Assembly: GCA_036382905.1 (NCBI GenBank)
Contig: DASVPL010000296.1
Coordinates: 1-11,730, forward strand
Reading direction: 5' to 3'
From: AC-37 sp036382905
GTDB taxonomy: Bacteria; Actinomycetota; Thermoleophilia; Solirubrobacterales; Thermoleophilaceae
Length of the DNA: 11,730 nt
The position numbers were made by a program, and so were the translations under genes. The first letter of the stretch is position 1. Each line of letters opens with the position of its first letter. Of this stretch, positions 1-5,480 are shown piece after piece. The notes under the pieces are model-generated. The model saw only the letters and a program-made list of their open reading frames with translations, searched no databases and was not told the origin of the DNA.

Positions 1-655
1 CCGTCCGGGCGCTCAGGCTTCCGGGGTCCTCGCGCCCCGTCCTCAGCGACCCGAGCAGCGTGCTGAGCGGCATGCCGTGGATGTACTCCGCCGTGAGCAC
101 GCGCTTCCCGCTGAGGTCCGGATACGCGCGCGGGATGCGCATGATCTCGCTGTCCGCCGCGAGCTCGCGGAGCTTCTGCATGTTGGCCAGCTCGCGCTCG
201 AGGTCGAGCTCCTGGAGCATCCAGGCGCGCAGCTCGGTCACCAGCTCGCGCGGCTCGACAACGAGCGGTACACGCGCGAGCTCGAGCACCCGCGCGATCG
301 TCCGCGCGCGGCCCAGGTCGCGCCGCACCGCCTCGCGCACGCCGGGCCGCTGCACCTTGACGACCACCTCACCGCCACCGTGGAGCCGGGCGCGGTGCGC
401 CTGCGACAGCGAGCCGGCCGCGAGCGGCTTCGCGTCGATCTCGGCGAAGGCGTGGCCGATCTCGCCGAGCTCGTCCTCGATGATCGCGCGCGCCTCCTCC
501 CACGGGAACGGCGGGACCCGGTCGAGCAGCCGCAGGAGCTCGTCGCAGTACTCCTGCGGGATGAGGTCGGGCCGCAGCGCGAGGTACTGCCCGACCTTCA
601 CGAAGGTCGGGCCCAGGCGCTCGAGCAGCTCGCGGAGGCGCTCGGGGCCGGCCAT
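1..655 (-). CDS. AarF/UbiB/ABC1-family atypical kinase, N-terminal part (gene continues beyond left edge)
   Basis: Reading the minus strand from the ATG at 655 gives 218 residues with no stop before the edge. The N-terminus carries the family's KxGQ motif (K20-Q23 in FVKVGQYLALRPDLIP), which in UbiB/ADCK proteins folds over the active site. Next come the alanine-rich nucleotide loop, here AAGS at 79-82 (AAAS in most relatives), the VVVKVQRPGV strand with the putative ATP-binding lysine K100, and the QELDLERELAN helix at 148-158. The catalytic loop and metal-binding DFG-like motif would lie outside the window. Family members act on isoprenoid-lipid metabolism (ubiquinone synthesis in proteobacteria); in actinobacteria the substrate is usually unknown. 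The frame stays open upstream of 655 with no clear ribosome site, so the start is tentative, although the KxGQ motif begins close to the N-terminus as expected. It is transcribed away from the peroxidase cluster. Confidence 0.9.
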   Translation of the reverse strand, partial: MAGPERLRELLERLGPTFVKVGQYLALRPDLIPQEYCDELLRLLDRVPPFPWEEARAIIEDELGEIGHAFAEIDAKPLAAGSLSQAHRARLHGGGEVVVKVQRPGVREAVRRDLGRARTIARVLELARVPLVVEPRELVTELRAWMLQELDLERELANMQKLRELAADSEIMRIPRAYPDLSGKRVLTAEYIHGMPLSTLLGSLRTGREDPGSLSART

Positions 656-746
656 CGGGCAGAGCGTACGCGCGCCCCTCGCGCGCGCGCCCGCGCGCGA
701 GAGAGATTGCAGCTTTTGTTCAGCCCGGGCGCGTAGGAGCACCCGG
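656..746. other. Divergent intergenic region between the UbiB-like gene and the DyP cluster
   Basis: This short region must carry promoters for both directions. It contains a GC-alternating tract (about 668-700), an AT-richer patch with the GTTCAG motif (707-723) and an AGGAG at 735-739. I see no convincing -35/-10 pair on either strand. No RNA gene is recognisable. Confidence 0.5.
707..723 (+). promoter_or_regulatory. GTTCAG-type element, site 1 (PHO-box-like, tentative)
   Basis: TTGCAGCTTTTGTTCAG contains the 14-mer CAGCTTTTGTTCAG, which recurs exactly on the opposite strand at 5141-5154. Read as 11-bp tandem half sites it is TTGCAG-(5 nt)-GTTCAG. Streptomyces PhoP boxes are GTTCACC-like units repeated every 11 bp, so a PhoB/OmpR-class response regulator is one candidate reader. 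The assignment is inference; the shared motif is seen directly. It sits 95 nt before the GTG at 819 and 52 nt upstream of the UbiB-like start. Confidence 0.35.
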
Positions 747-884
747 ATGCGCGCGGCGGTGTGGCGTGGGGCGCTCTTCGGGTGTGATCCGGCCAACCGC
801 ACCGCAAGGAGCTACTTCGTGAGCGACAACCTGAAGCGCTGGGCCCCGCTGCCGATCTGCGGAGTGACGCCTTGCACGTCCTGA
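747..884 (+). CDS. Possible 45-codon leader ORF overlapping the start of the next gene
   Basis: An ATG at 747 follows AGGAG (735-739) with ideal 7-nt spacing, and a second in-frame start, GTG 819, follows AAGGAG (806-811), also at 7 nt. Both read to the TGA at 882-884, giving 45 or 22 residues ending in WAPLPICGVTPCTS. The stop lies 13 nt inside the next gene, whose TTG start is at 872, so ribosomes ending here could re-initiate there. The peptide has three cysteines and no recognised domain. It could be a real leader or small protein; alternatively its N-terminus could belong to the next gene if a base is missing near 865-880. It matches nothing I know. Confidence 0.35.
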   Translation: MRAAVWRGALFGCDPANRTARSYFVSDNLKRWAPLPICGVTPCTS

Positions 885-2071
885 TCGTCCTCGCTCCGAT
901 CCGGCCCGAGAAGGAGAGCAGGCTGCGCGAGGTTCTGACCGAGATGCAGAGCGATCCGGCCGGCAACCCGTACCTGCGGCTCGGCGAGAGCCCGAGCACG
1001 CACTTCGCGCGCTGGGTGATCGTCGACGAGGAGGACACCGGGCCGCGTCTCCTGTTCGTGGCGAACTACGACGGCGTGATCGGGCCGTACCTCGACGAGC
1101 TCGTGGCCGCGGGCCCCGGGATGGACAGGCTCTGGAGCGCCTGCGAGGGCTACGCCGGCAAGGCGCATTTCCAGTCGTTCGTCCGCGAGCACTACCTCAA
1201 GCCGCGCGGCGTCTACATCGCCTTCCCGGGGCGCACGGTCGAGCAGATTCACAACGCGATCGCCATCAGGCAGCAGATCGAGTCGTTCCTGGACCTGCCC
1301 GAGGTCGGCTCGTACCTGAGCGGCATCGGGATCGAGCGGTTCCTCCAGCGGCTCGAGCAGCAGCCGAAGTCGATCCCGCCGGCGGATCGGGTGGCGCGCG
1401 CCGTCAACGACATCGCCGCCAACGTCGGAGGCGCGGTGCACGCGACGGCGCTGCGCTGGTTCCTCGACTTCGCGGCCGCGTTCGCCCGGATGGGGCAGGC
1501 GAAGACCTGGCCGAAGGTCCACGGCGGCTGCTCGCCGGAGCCGCAGCGCAGGCGCGAGACCGAGCAGGCGATCCAGGGCGTTCCCGTGAGCGGCGACGTG
1601 GTTCAGAACGGAATGACCACGGTCACCCACATCCGCCCGGAGAAGCTGGCCCGCGCGCGCCTCGCCCTCCTCGGGACGAGCGCCCTGAGCCGGTTCGGCT
1701 GGCCGCCGGGCGAGTTCGCCAACGTGGGCACGCTGCACTGGTTCGCGTGGGCCCTGCCGGACAACGGCAAGCGGCTGCTGTTCATCAGCACCTTCGACGG
1801 TTCCTGGCAGAACTACATGCAGGACTTCATGGACAAGCTCGTCTGGGGACTGGATGCCCTCTACGGGAACACGGACGGCTACCCGGCGGCGGGGATGAAG
1901 GACACCGCCGCGTTCACGGACTACATCCTCGCCCACCAGTACGCGCCGCAGGTCGTGTACGGCGCCTATCCCCAGGAGAGCGTGATGAACCTGATCCGCG
2001 ACGAGGACATCGCCAGCGCGGCGCCCGGCCCGGCCATGCCGGCGGTCAGGAGGTGGCTCCAGTGGCTGTGA
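872..2071 (+). CDS. Uncharacterised protein with an internally duplicated (ferredoxin-like?) domain, partner of DyP
   Basis: The product is 399 residues. I chose the TTG at 872 because GGAG (861-864) lies 7 nt upstream and because copy 2 begins at the matching point. Copy 1 (about 3-133) contains HVLIVLAPIRPEKESRLREVL, THFARWVIVD, RLLFVANYDG and, near its end, VYIAFPG. Copy 2 (about 248-380) repeats these in order as THIRPEKLARARLALL, LHWFAWALPDN, RLLFISTFDG and VVYGAYPQ. The linker (about 135-245) is largely helical with a hydrophobic stretch near 190-207. The alternating strand/helix pattern suggests two alpha+beta ferredoxin-like modules, the fold class that also makes up DyP, but no heme-ligand motif is apparent. 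Similar proteins occur beside DyP genes, as far as I recall, without an assigned function. It is translationally coupled to the peroxidase gene (10-nt overlap). No signal peptide is seen. Confidence 0.85.
   Translation: MHVLIVLAPIRPEKESRLREVLTEMQSDPAGNPYLRLGESPSTHFARWVIVDEEDTGPRLLFVANYDGVIGPYLDELVAAGPGMDRLWSACEGYAGKAHFQSFVREHYLKPRGVYIAFPGRTVEQIHNAIAIRQQIESFLDLPEVGSYLSGIGIERFLQRLEQQPKSIPPADRVARAVNDIAANVGGAVHATALRWFLDFAAAFARMGQAKTWPKVHGGCSPEPQRRRETEQAIQGVPVSGDVVQNGMTTVTHIRPEKLARARLALLGTSALSRFGWPPGEFANVGTLHWFAWALPDNGKRLLFISTFDGSWQNYMQDFMDKLVWGLDALYGNTDGYPAAGMKDTAAFTDYILAHQYAPQVVYGAYPQESVMNLIRDEDIASAAPGPAMPAVRRWLQWL
2048..2053 (+). promoter_or_regulatory. Ribosome binding site AGGAGG that fixes the DyP start
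   Basis: A perfect AGGAGG inside the end of the upstream gene lies 8 nt before GTG 2062. An alternative in-frame GTG at 2068 overlaps the upstream stop as GTGA but would be 14 nt away. The frame also stays open far upstream (to 1747) inside the previous gene, and this site argues against that longer start. Confidence 0.8.
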
Positions 2072-3606
2072 GCAACGGCGGCGGGGGGACGGCTCGGGTG
2101 GCCGTGAGCGACGCGCCGAGCGTTGCCGCCGCGCTCCTGCCGGAGGCCGACCGCCGCGAGATCCAGGGGATGATCACGACCGGCTGGGGGCATCTGCCCC
2201 GCGCGGGCTTCGTGTTCCTGCGCCTCGGTGAGCCGCAGCGCGGGCGCGACTGGCTGCAGACGATCCTGCCGCAGGTCACGACCGCCGCGCCGTGGACGAA
2301 GGACGAATCGGGCGCGAAGCTGCGCCCCGAATCGGTTCTGAACGTGGCGTTCAGCTACGCCGGGCTCGAGCGACTCGGCCTGCCGGAGGAGGGCCTCGCA
2401 ACGTTCCCGACCGAGTACGCGGTCGGGATGCCCGCGCGTGCGGCGATCCTCGGCGACCACGGTGAGAGCGCTCCGTCGCGCTGGCAGTTCGGCGGGTCCG
2501 AGACGGAGCCCCTCCACGCCGCGCTCGTCGTCTACGCGACGGACGAGGGCACGCTCGACCAGCGCCTCGAGGAGCTGCGCGCGGACATCGCGTCGCACGA
2601 CCTCGAGGAGGTCAGAGTCGAGCGCGGCGCGCGCCACGACCGCAGCCGTGAGCACTTCGGCTTCGCCAACGACGGCATCTCGCAGCCGGGGATCGAGGGG
2701 GTCCGCAGCGAGGACGTGCCCGGTCCGTACGTGGTGCGTACCGGCGAGATGATCCTCGGTCACCTGAACGAGCGCGACGTCTATCCGGTCAGCCCGGCGG
2801 TCGCGGCGCGCCACGATCCGAAGGGGCTCCTGCCGGAGTTCCCCGGCGGCGCGCTGCCCGACTGCCGTGACCTCGGCCGCAACGGCTCGTTCCTGGTCTA
2901 CCGCAAGCTCGAGCAGGACGTGGCGGGCTTCTGGCGCTTCCTCCAGGCGCACTGCTCGGCCGCCGGGTCGGGCCGCACGCGGCTCGAGCACGAGATGGTC
3001 GAGCTCGCCTCCAAGTTCATGGGCCGCTGGCCGACCGGCGCGCCGCTGGTCCTGTCGCCGGACTCCGACGACCCGTCGCTCGCCGAGGCGAACGACTTCA
3101 TGTACCGGGCGGACGACCCCACCGGCCTCTCCTGCCCGATCGGTGCGCACATCAGGCGCGCCAACCCGCGCGACTCGCAGCTCCACATCAGCGACACGCC
3201 GGATGAGTCGATGCGGGCCACGAACCAGCACCGGATCATCCGCCGCGGCATCCCGTACGGCCCGTTCCTCTACCCGGAGCGCGAGATAGAGCTGGGCAAC
3301 GCGCCGGTCGATCTCGAGGGCGACGGCGAGGAGCGCGGGCTGCACTTCTTCGCGCTCAACGTCAACACCAAGCTCCAGTTCGAGTTCGTCCAGCAGACCT
3401 GGATCGACAACGCGCAGTTCTGCGGCCTGTTCGACGAGAAGGACCCGATAGTGGGAGACAACGACGGCACGCGCGGGATGACGATCCAGCGCCTGCCGGT
3501 GCGCGACGCCGTGCGCGGCATCCCACGCTTCGTGCACGTGCGCGCGGGCGGGTACTTCTTCCTCCCCGGGGGTAGCGCGCTGCGCTACCTGGCCGAGCTG
3601 GGCTAG
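2062..3606 (+). CDS. DyP-type heme peroxidase
   Basis: The product is 514 residues, in the range of the larger (C/D-type) DyP enzymes that oxidise dyes, phenols and other donors with H2O2. The proximal heme ligand is H363 in CPIGAHIRRANPRD. The distal arginine is R394 or R395 in HRIIRRGIPYGP. The distal-aspartate motif appears as HFGFANDGISQPGIEG with D204. Family members normally read GF-x-DG (GxxDG), so this copy has one extra residue between G and D. The C-terminal LQFEFVQQTWIDN and FVHVRAGGYFFLPG segments are also typical. There is no Tat or Sec signal and no encapsulin-targeting tail that I recognise, so it is probably cytoplasmic. The gene lies between the duplicated-domain protein (overlapping) and the membrane-tethered catalase-like protein (11-nt gap), consistent with one mRNA. 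Confidence 0.95.
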   Translation: MAVSNGGGGTARVAVSDAPSVAAALLPEADRREIQGMITTGWGHLPRAGFVFLRLGEPQRGRDWLQTILPQVTTAAPWTKDESGAKLRPESVLNVAFSYAGLERLGLPEEGLATFPTEYAVGMPARAAILGDHGESAPSRWQFGGSETEPLHAALVVYATDEGTLDQRLEELRADIASHDLEEVRVERGARHDRSREHFGFANDGISQPGIEGVRSEDVPGPYVVRTGEMILGHLNERDVYPVSPAVAARHDPKGLLPEFPGGALPDCRDLGRNGSFLVYRKLEQDVAGFWRFLQAHCSAAGSGRTRLEHEMVELASKFMGRWPTGAPLVLSPDSDDPSLAEANDFMYRADDPTGLSCPIGAHIRRANPRDSQLHISDTPDESMRATNQHRIIRRGIPYGPFLYPEREIELGNAPVDLEGDGEERGLHFFALNVNTKLQFEFVQQTWIDNAQFCGLFDEKDPIVGDNDGTRGMTIQRLPVRDAVRGIPRFVHVRAGGYFFLPGGSALRYLAELG

Positions 3607-3617
3607 CGGCTTCGTCC

Positions 3618-4595
3618 GTGATGCCCAGGCTCGACGGCGACAGCGGCGAGTACCTGCGCACCCTCCAGTCCGAGGGCTATCGCCTGGCTCCGGCGGCGAC
3701 CAAGCGCGACATCGTGTGGGACATCGTCGAGCGGACGCGCTACGGGACGCTGCCGAAGATCGAGTTCAGCGGGTTCTCAGTCGTCCTCAAGGCGCTCTAC
3801 ATCCAGATCCTCCGCAGGCCGTACCTCGGTGAGTACGACGTACGGCCGCCGCGCCGGAAGCTCTTCCATCCGTTCGGCGTGGTGACCAAGGTGCGTTTCG
3901 ACGCCGACGGCGACTCGCCGTACACCGGCCTGTTCGCGACCGGGGCCACCGGGCTGGCGCGCCTGTCGCTCGCGATGAACGAGGAGGCGTACGTCTCGGG
4001 CATGGCGCTGAAGCTGTTCGTCGACGGCCAGCCGTCGCAGAACATCGCGGCGGTCGCGGGCCTCGATCCGCAGCCGGCCAGGGACTTCTTCGCGCCGCCG
4101 ATCGAGACGATCATCCCGGCTCCGCGGCACCCGCCGTTCTCGAACGGCTGGTCGCTGGCGTACTGGTGGCTGATGTTCGTGGCCGATCCCCTGGCTCAGA
4201 CGGTCGACAAGGTCGCGACCGTCGAGCGCTCGGGCGCGACGGTGCCCGAGCCGCACGCCCCGCACAAGCTCGTCTTCCGGCCGCCGGAGGGCCTGAGAAC
4301 GGGGCCGGACCCGTCCGACGACTTCCGCGACCTGCTTGCGCGGATCCCGCCGGAGACGGAGATCTACCGGGTGTTCGCCGAGCCCGGCGAGAACGGCGGC
4401 GAAGAGGTCTACGTGGGCCGCGTCACGACCGAGTCCGAGGTAATCGCCTCGTCGTTCGCCGACGGGATGCTCTCGTTCCGGCACGAGCGCCACCCGGCAA
4501 GGTACGAGCGGCGCTACCGCTGGCTGAAGCTGGCCACGGTGGCGCTGGTGATCCTCGTCGTGGTCGCCATCGTCTCCGCGCTCGCCGCGTGCTGA
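3618..4595 (+). CDS. Catalase-like (y4iL-like) heme protein with C-terminal membrane anchor
   Basis: The product is 325 residues from GTG 3618, or 324 from the adjacent ATG 3621; neither has a clear ribosome site, so coupling to the DyP gene 11-14 nt upstream is likely. Residues 80-150 resemble the catalase core: RKLFHPFGVVTKVRF (H84 at the place of the distal histidine), SPYTGLFATGATGLARLSLAM and SGMALKLFVDGQPSQN. This pattern fits the small catalase-like group typified by rhizobial y4iL rather than true catalases of about 480 residues. I do not find the classical proximal RxxxY motif, so heme binding and activity are open. Residues 303-322 (LATVALVILVVVAIVSALAA) form one transmembrane helix preceded by basic residues (ERRYRW), so the catalytic part should face the cytoplasm. 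It ends 2 nt from the convergent DoxX-like gene. Confidence 0.8.
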   Translation: MMPRLDGDSGEYLRTLQSEGYRLAPAATKRDIVWDIVERTRYGTLPKIEFSGFSVVLKALYIQILRRPYLGEYDVRPPRRKLFHPFGVVTKVRFDADGDSPYTGLFATGATGLARLSLAMNEEAYVSGMALKLFVDGQPSQNIAAVAGLDPQPARDFFAPPIETIIPAPRHPPFSNGWSLAYWWLMFVADPLAQTVDKVATVERSGATVPEPHAPHKLVFRPPEGLRTGPDPSDDFRDLLARIPPETEIYRVFAEPGENGGEEVYVGRVTTESEVIASSFADGMLSFRHERHPARYERRYRWLKLATVALVILVVVAIVSALAAC

Positions 4596-4601
4596 GCTCA
4601 G
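4592..4601. repeat. Perfect 10-bp palindrome spanning both convergent stop codons
   Basis: CTGAGCTCAG contains the TGA of the catalase-like gene (4593-4595) and, on the other strand, the TGA of the DoxX-like gene (4598-4600). No U-tract follows on either side, so it does not look like an intrinsic terminator. Confidence 0.6.
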
Positions 4602-5038
4602 ATCAGCCGCGAAACTGCCCCATCGGCTGCGGTGGGCCGCAACGACCAGCGCCCGGGGCCGGTGAGGAGGAGCGCCGCCGAGCAGCCGCAGAAGAGGAGC
4701 GCCGCCTCCGGGCTCGGCGGCGGCTGGCAGCCTGGAAGCGATTGCGCGAAGCCCCTCCGCAGGCCCTGGAAGAGATGGAAGCCCATCATCCCGAGCACCG
4801 CTCCTGCGATGGGCCGGACGCGAACTCCTCCGATCAGCCCCAGGCCGCCGAAGAGCTGCAGCGCCGCGATCGGCCAGGCCATCACCTCGGGGGCGGGGCC
4901 GCCCATCTCACGCGTCAGGTGCACGATGTTCTCGTGGGCGTGCCGCGAGAACAGCTCGGGCCCCCCGCGGTACGCGAGGCAGCTCCCGGCGATGACACGT
5001 ATCGGTACCGGCGCCCAGGCATTCAGGGTGTGCGGCAT
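4598..5038 (-). CDS. DoxX-like small integral membrane protein
   Basis: The product is 146 residues, the usual DoxX-family size. Four hydrophobic segments are visible, at roughly 11-24, 50-70, 74-92 and 112-128, and the order PIRVIAGSCLAYRGGPELF, then AALQLFGGLGLIGGVRVR, then GAVLGMMGFHLF is typical of the DoxX/DoxD superfamily. These four-helix proteins are linked to thiosulfate or quinone oxidation in archaea and to oxidative-stress complexes in mycobacteria, but most have no proven role. I chose ATG 5038 because the first helix begins just after it. The frame can be extended to an ATG at 5128, but that adds a polar, arginine-rich stretch. The Shine-Dalgarno upstream is weak. It has its own upstream region and converges on the peroxidase cluster. 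Confidence 0.8.
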   Translation of the reverse strand: MPHTLNAWAPVPIRVIAGSCLAYRGGPELFSRHAHENIVHLTREMGGPAPEVMAWPIAALQLFGGLGLIGGVRVRPIAGAVLGMMGFHLFQGLRRGFAQSLPGCQPPPSPEAALLFCGCSAALLLTGPGRWSLRPTAADGAVSRLI

Positions 5039-5140
5039 GTGCGTTCTCGCTTTCGTCGACCTGGCCTGCGAGCCGATTTCACCCGAATTCGACCCGTGTT
5101 CGCGAGCGTCGCGCGCATCGGTGTGCACAGCGCGGACGCA

Positions 5141-5157
5141 CTGAACAAAAGCTGAAC
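5141..5157 (-). promoter_or_regulatory. GTTCAG-type element, site 2 (PHO-box-like, tentative)
   Basis: On the minus strand this reads GTTCAGCTTTTGTTCAG: two exact GTTCAG units at an 11-bp period, one helical turn. It contains the same 14-mer found at 710-723 and lies about 103 nt upstream of the DoxX-like start, pointing toward it. The geometry matches PhoP/OmpR-type direct-repeat boxes; which regulator binds is inference. Confidence 0.4.
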
Positions 5158-5161
5158 GTCT

Positions 5162-5173
5162 GCCCCCGGGGGC
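5162..5173. repeat. Perfect 12-bp palindrome GCCCCCGGGGGC
   Basis: The sequence is fully self-complementary with no loop and lies five bases beyond the GTTCAG element. It could be a dimeric protein site, or simply a product of high GC content. Confidence 0.4.
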
Positions 5174-5174
5174 G

Positions 5175-5186
5175 GTTGCGTCACCA
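5175..5186 (+). repeat. Direct repeat GTTGCGTCACCA, copy 1
   Basis: This 12-mer recurs exactly at 5356-5367, 181 bp downstream on the same strand. The second copy ends on the A of the ATG at 5367. It is a candidate operator pair; no regulator is suggested by the sequence. Confidence 0.35.
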
Positions 5187-5291
5187 CCGCGGCGACGGGC
5201 TTCACGGGGTTCGGCGCGCTGGTCGCTGTGGCGACGTAGTCGGGGCGACGCAGGGCCGCCGACGCCGGGACGCTGCGTCCGAAGCTGAGGG

Positions 5292-5322
5292 TTGAGCCCA
5301 TCTGGCGACAGTTACCTCAAAT
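5292..5322 (+). promoter_or_regulatory. Weak sigma-70-like promoter candidate for the giant repeat gene
   Basis: TTGAGC (5292-5297) and TCAAAT (5317-5322) are separated by 19 bp in the most AT-rich part of the intergenic region, about 87 nt before the proposed start at 5409. The spacing is longer than ideal and the -10 is imperfect. Confidence 0.2.
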
Positions 5323-5355
5323 AGGCGATTACGCGGGCACGCGTTGGGGTCTACC

Positions 5356-5367
5356 GTTGCGTCACCA
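5356..5367 (+). repeat. Direct repeat GTTGCGTCACCA, copy 2
   Basis: This is the exact second copy of the 12-mer at 5175-5186. It lies just downstream of the candidate promoter and overlaps the first base of the ATG at 5367, a position compatible with repression. Confidence 0.35.
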
Positions 5368-5408
5368 TGCCGGGGGGCTCGCAATCCGACCCGTGAGGTA
5401 ACGCCGTC

Positions 5409-5480
5409 CTGCGCACTCTGGCCCGACGTGCGCTCCTCGTCCTGACGGCATTCCTTCTGCTGCCGGCGGCTTTCGCACGC
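5409..5480 (+). other. Sec signal peptide of the giant repeat protein
   Basis: The 24 codons encode a short basic n-region, a 15-residue hydrophobic core and the c-region AFARA. The AxA motif is followed at once by APPPNDDF, the first repeat unit. This strongly places the true N-terminus near 5409, or on an extension upstream of it. Confidence 0.8.

Larger units (their letters stand above)
5039..5408. other. 370-nt intergenic region between the DoxX-like gene and the giant repeat gene
   Basis: I see no credible gene here. It holds the second GTTCAG element (5141-5157), a perfect palindrome GCCCCCGGGGGC (5162-5173), two copies of GTTGCGTCACCA (5175-5186 and 5356-5367), a 7-bp inverted repeat (GACGCAG 5247-5253 with CTGCGTC 5273-5279), and a 9-bp inverted pair (5311-5319 with 5394-5402). 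A nine-codon ORF (5367-5396) stops in frame with the giant gene. The region must contain the promoters for both flanking divergent genes. Confidence 0.6.

Noticed and set aside
77..736. Plus-strand open frame (219 codons) at the left end
   Set aside because: It lies opposite the clear UbiB/ABC1 kinase frame with its KxGQ and VVVKVQRPG motifs; the plus-strand product is low-complexity and unrecognisable.
1747..2061. N-terminal extension of the DyP frame into the upstream gene
   Set aside because: The extension reads as arginine/glycine-rich shadow sequence of the duplicated-domain gene, and AGGAGG at 2048-2053 supports GTG 2062.
1966..3537. Minus-strand open frame (523 codons) opposite the DyP gene
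   Set aside because: The plus-strand frame here has all DyP motifs and a good ribosome site. The antisense frame is a product of GC-rich codon bias.
4592..4601. Intrinsic terminator between the convergent genes
   Set aside because: The palindrome has no loop to speak of and no T-run on either strand; only 2 nt separate the genes.
5039..5128. 30-residue N-terminal extension of the DoxX-like protein from ATG 5128
   Set aside because: The added residues are polar and do not match the family, whose first helix starts soon after the ATG at 5038.
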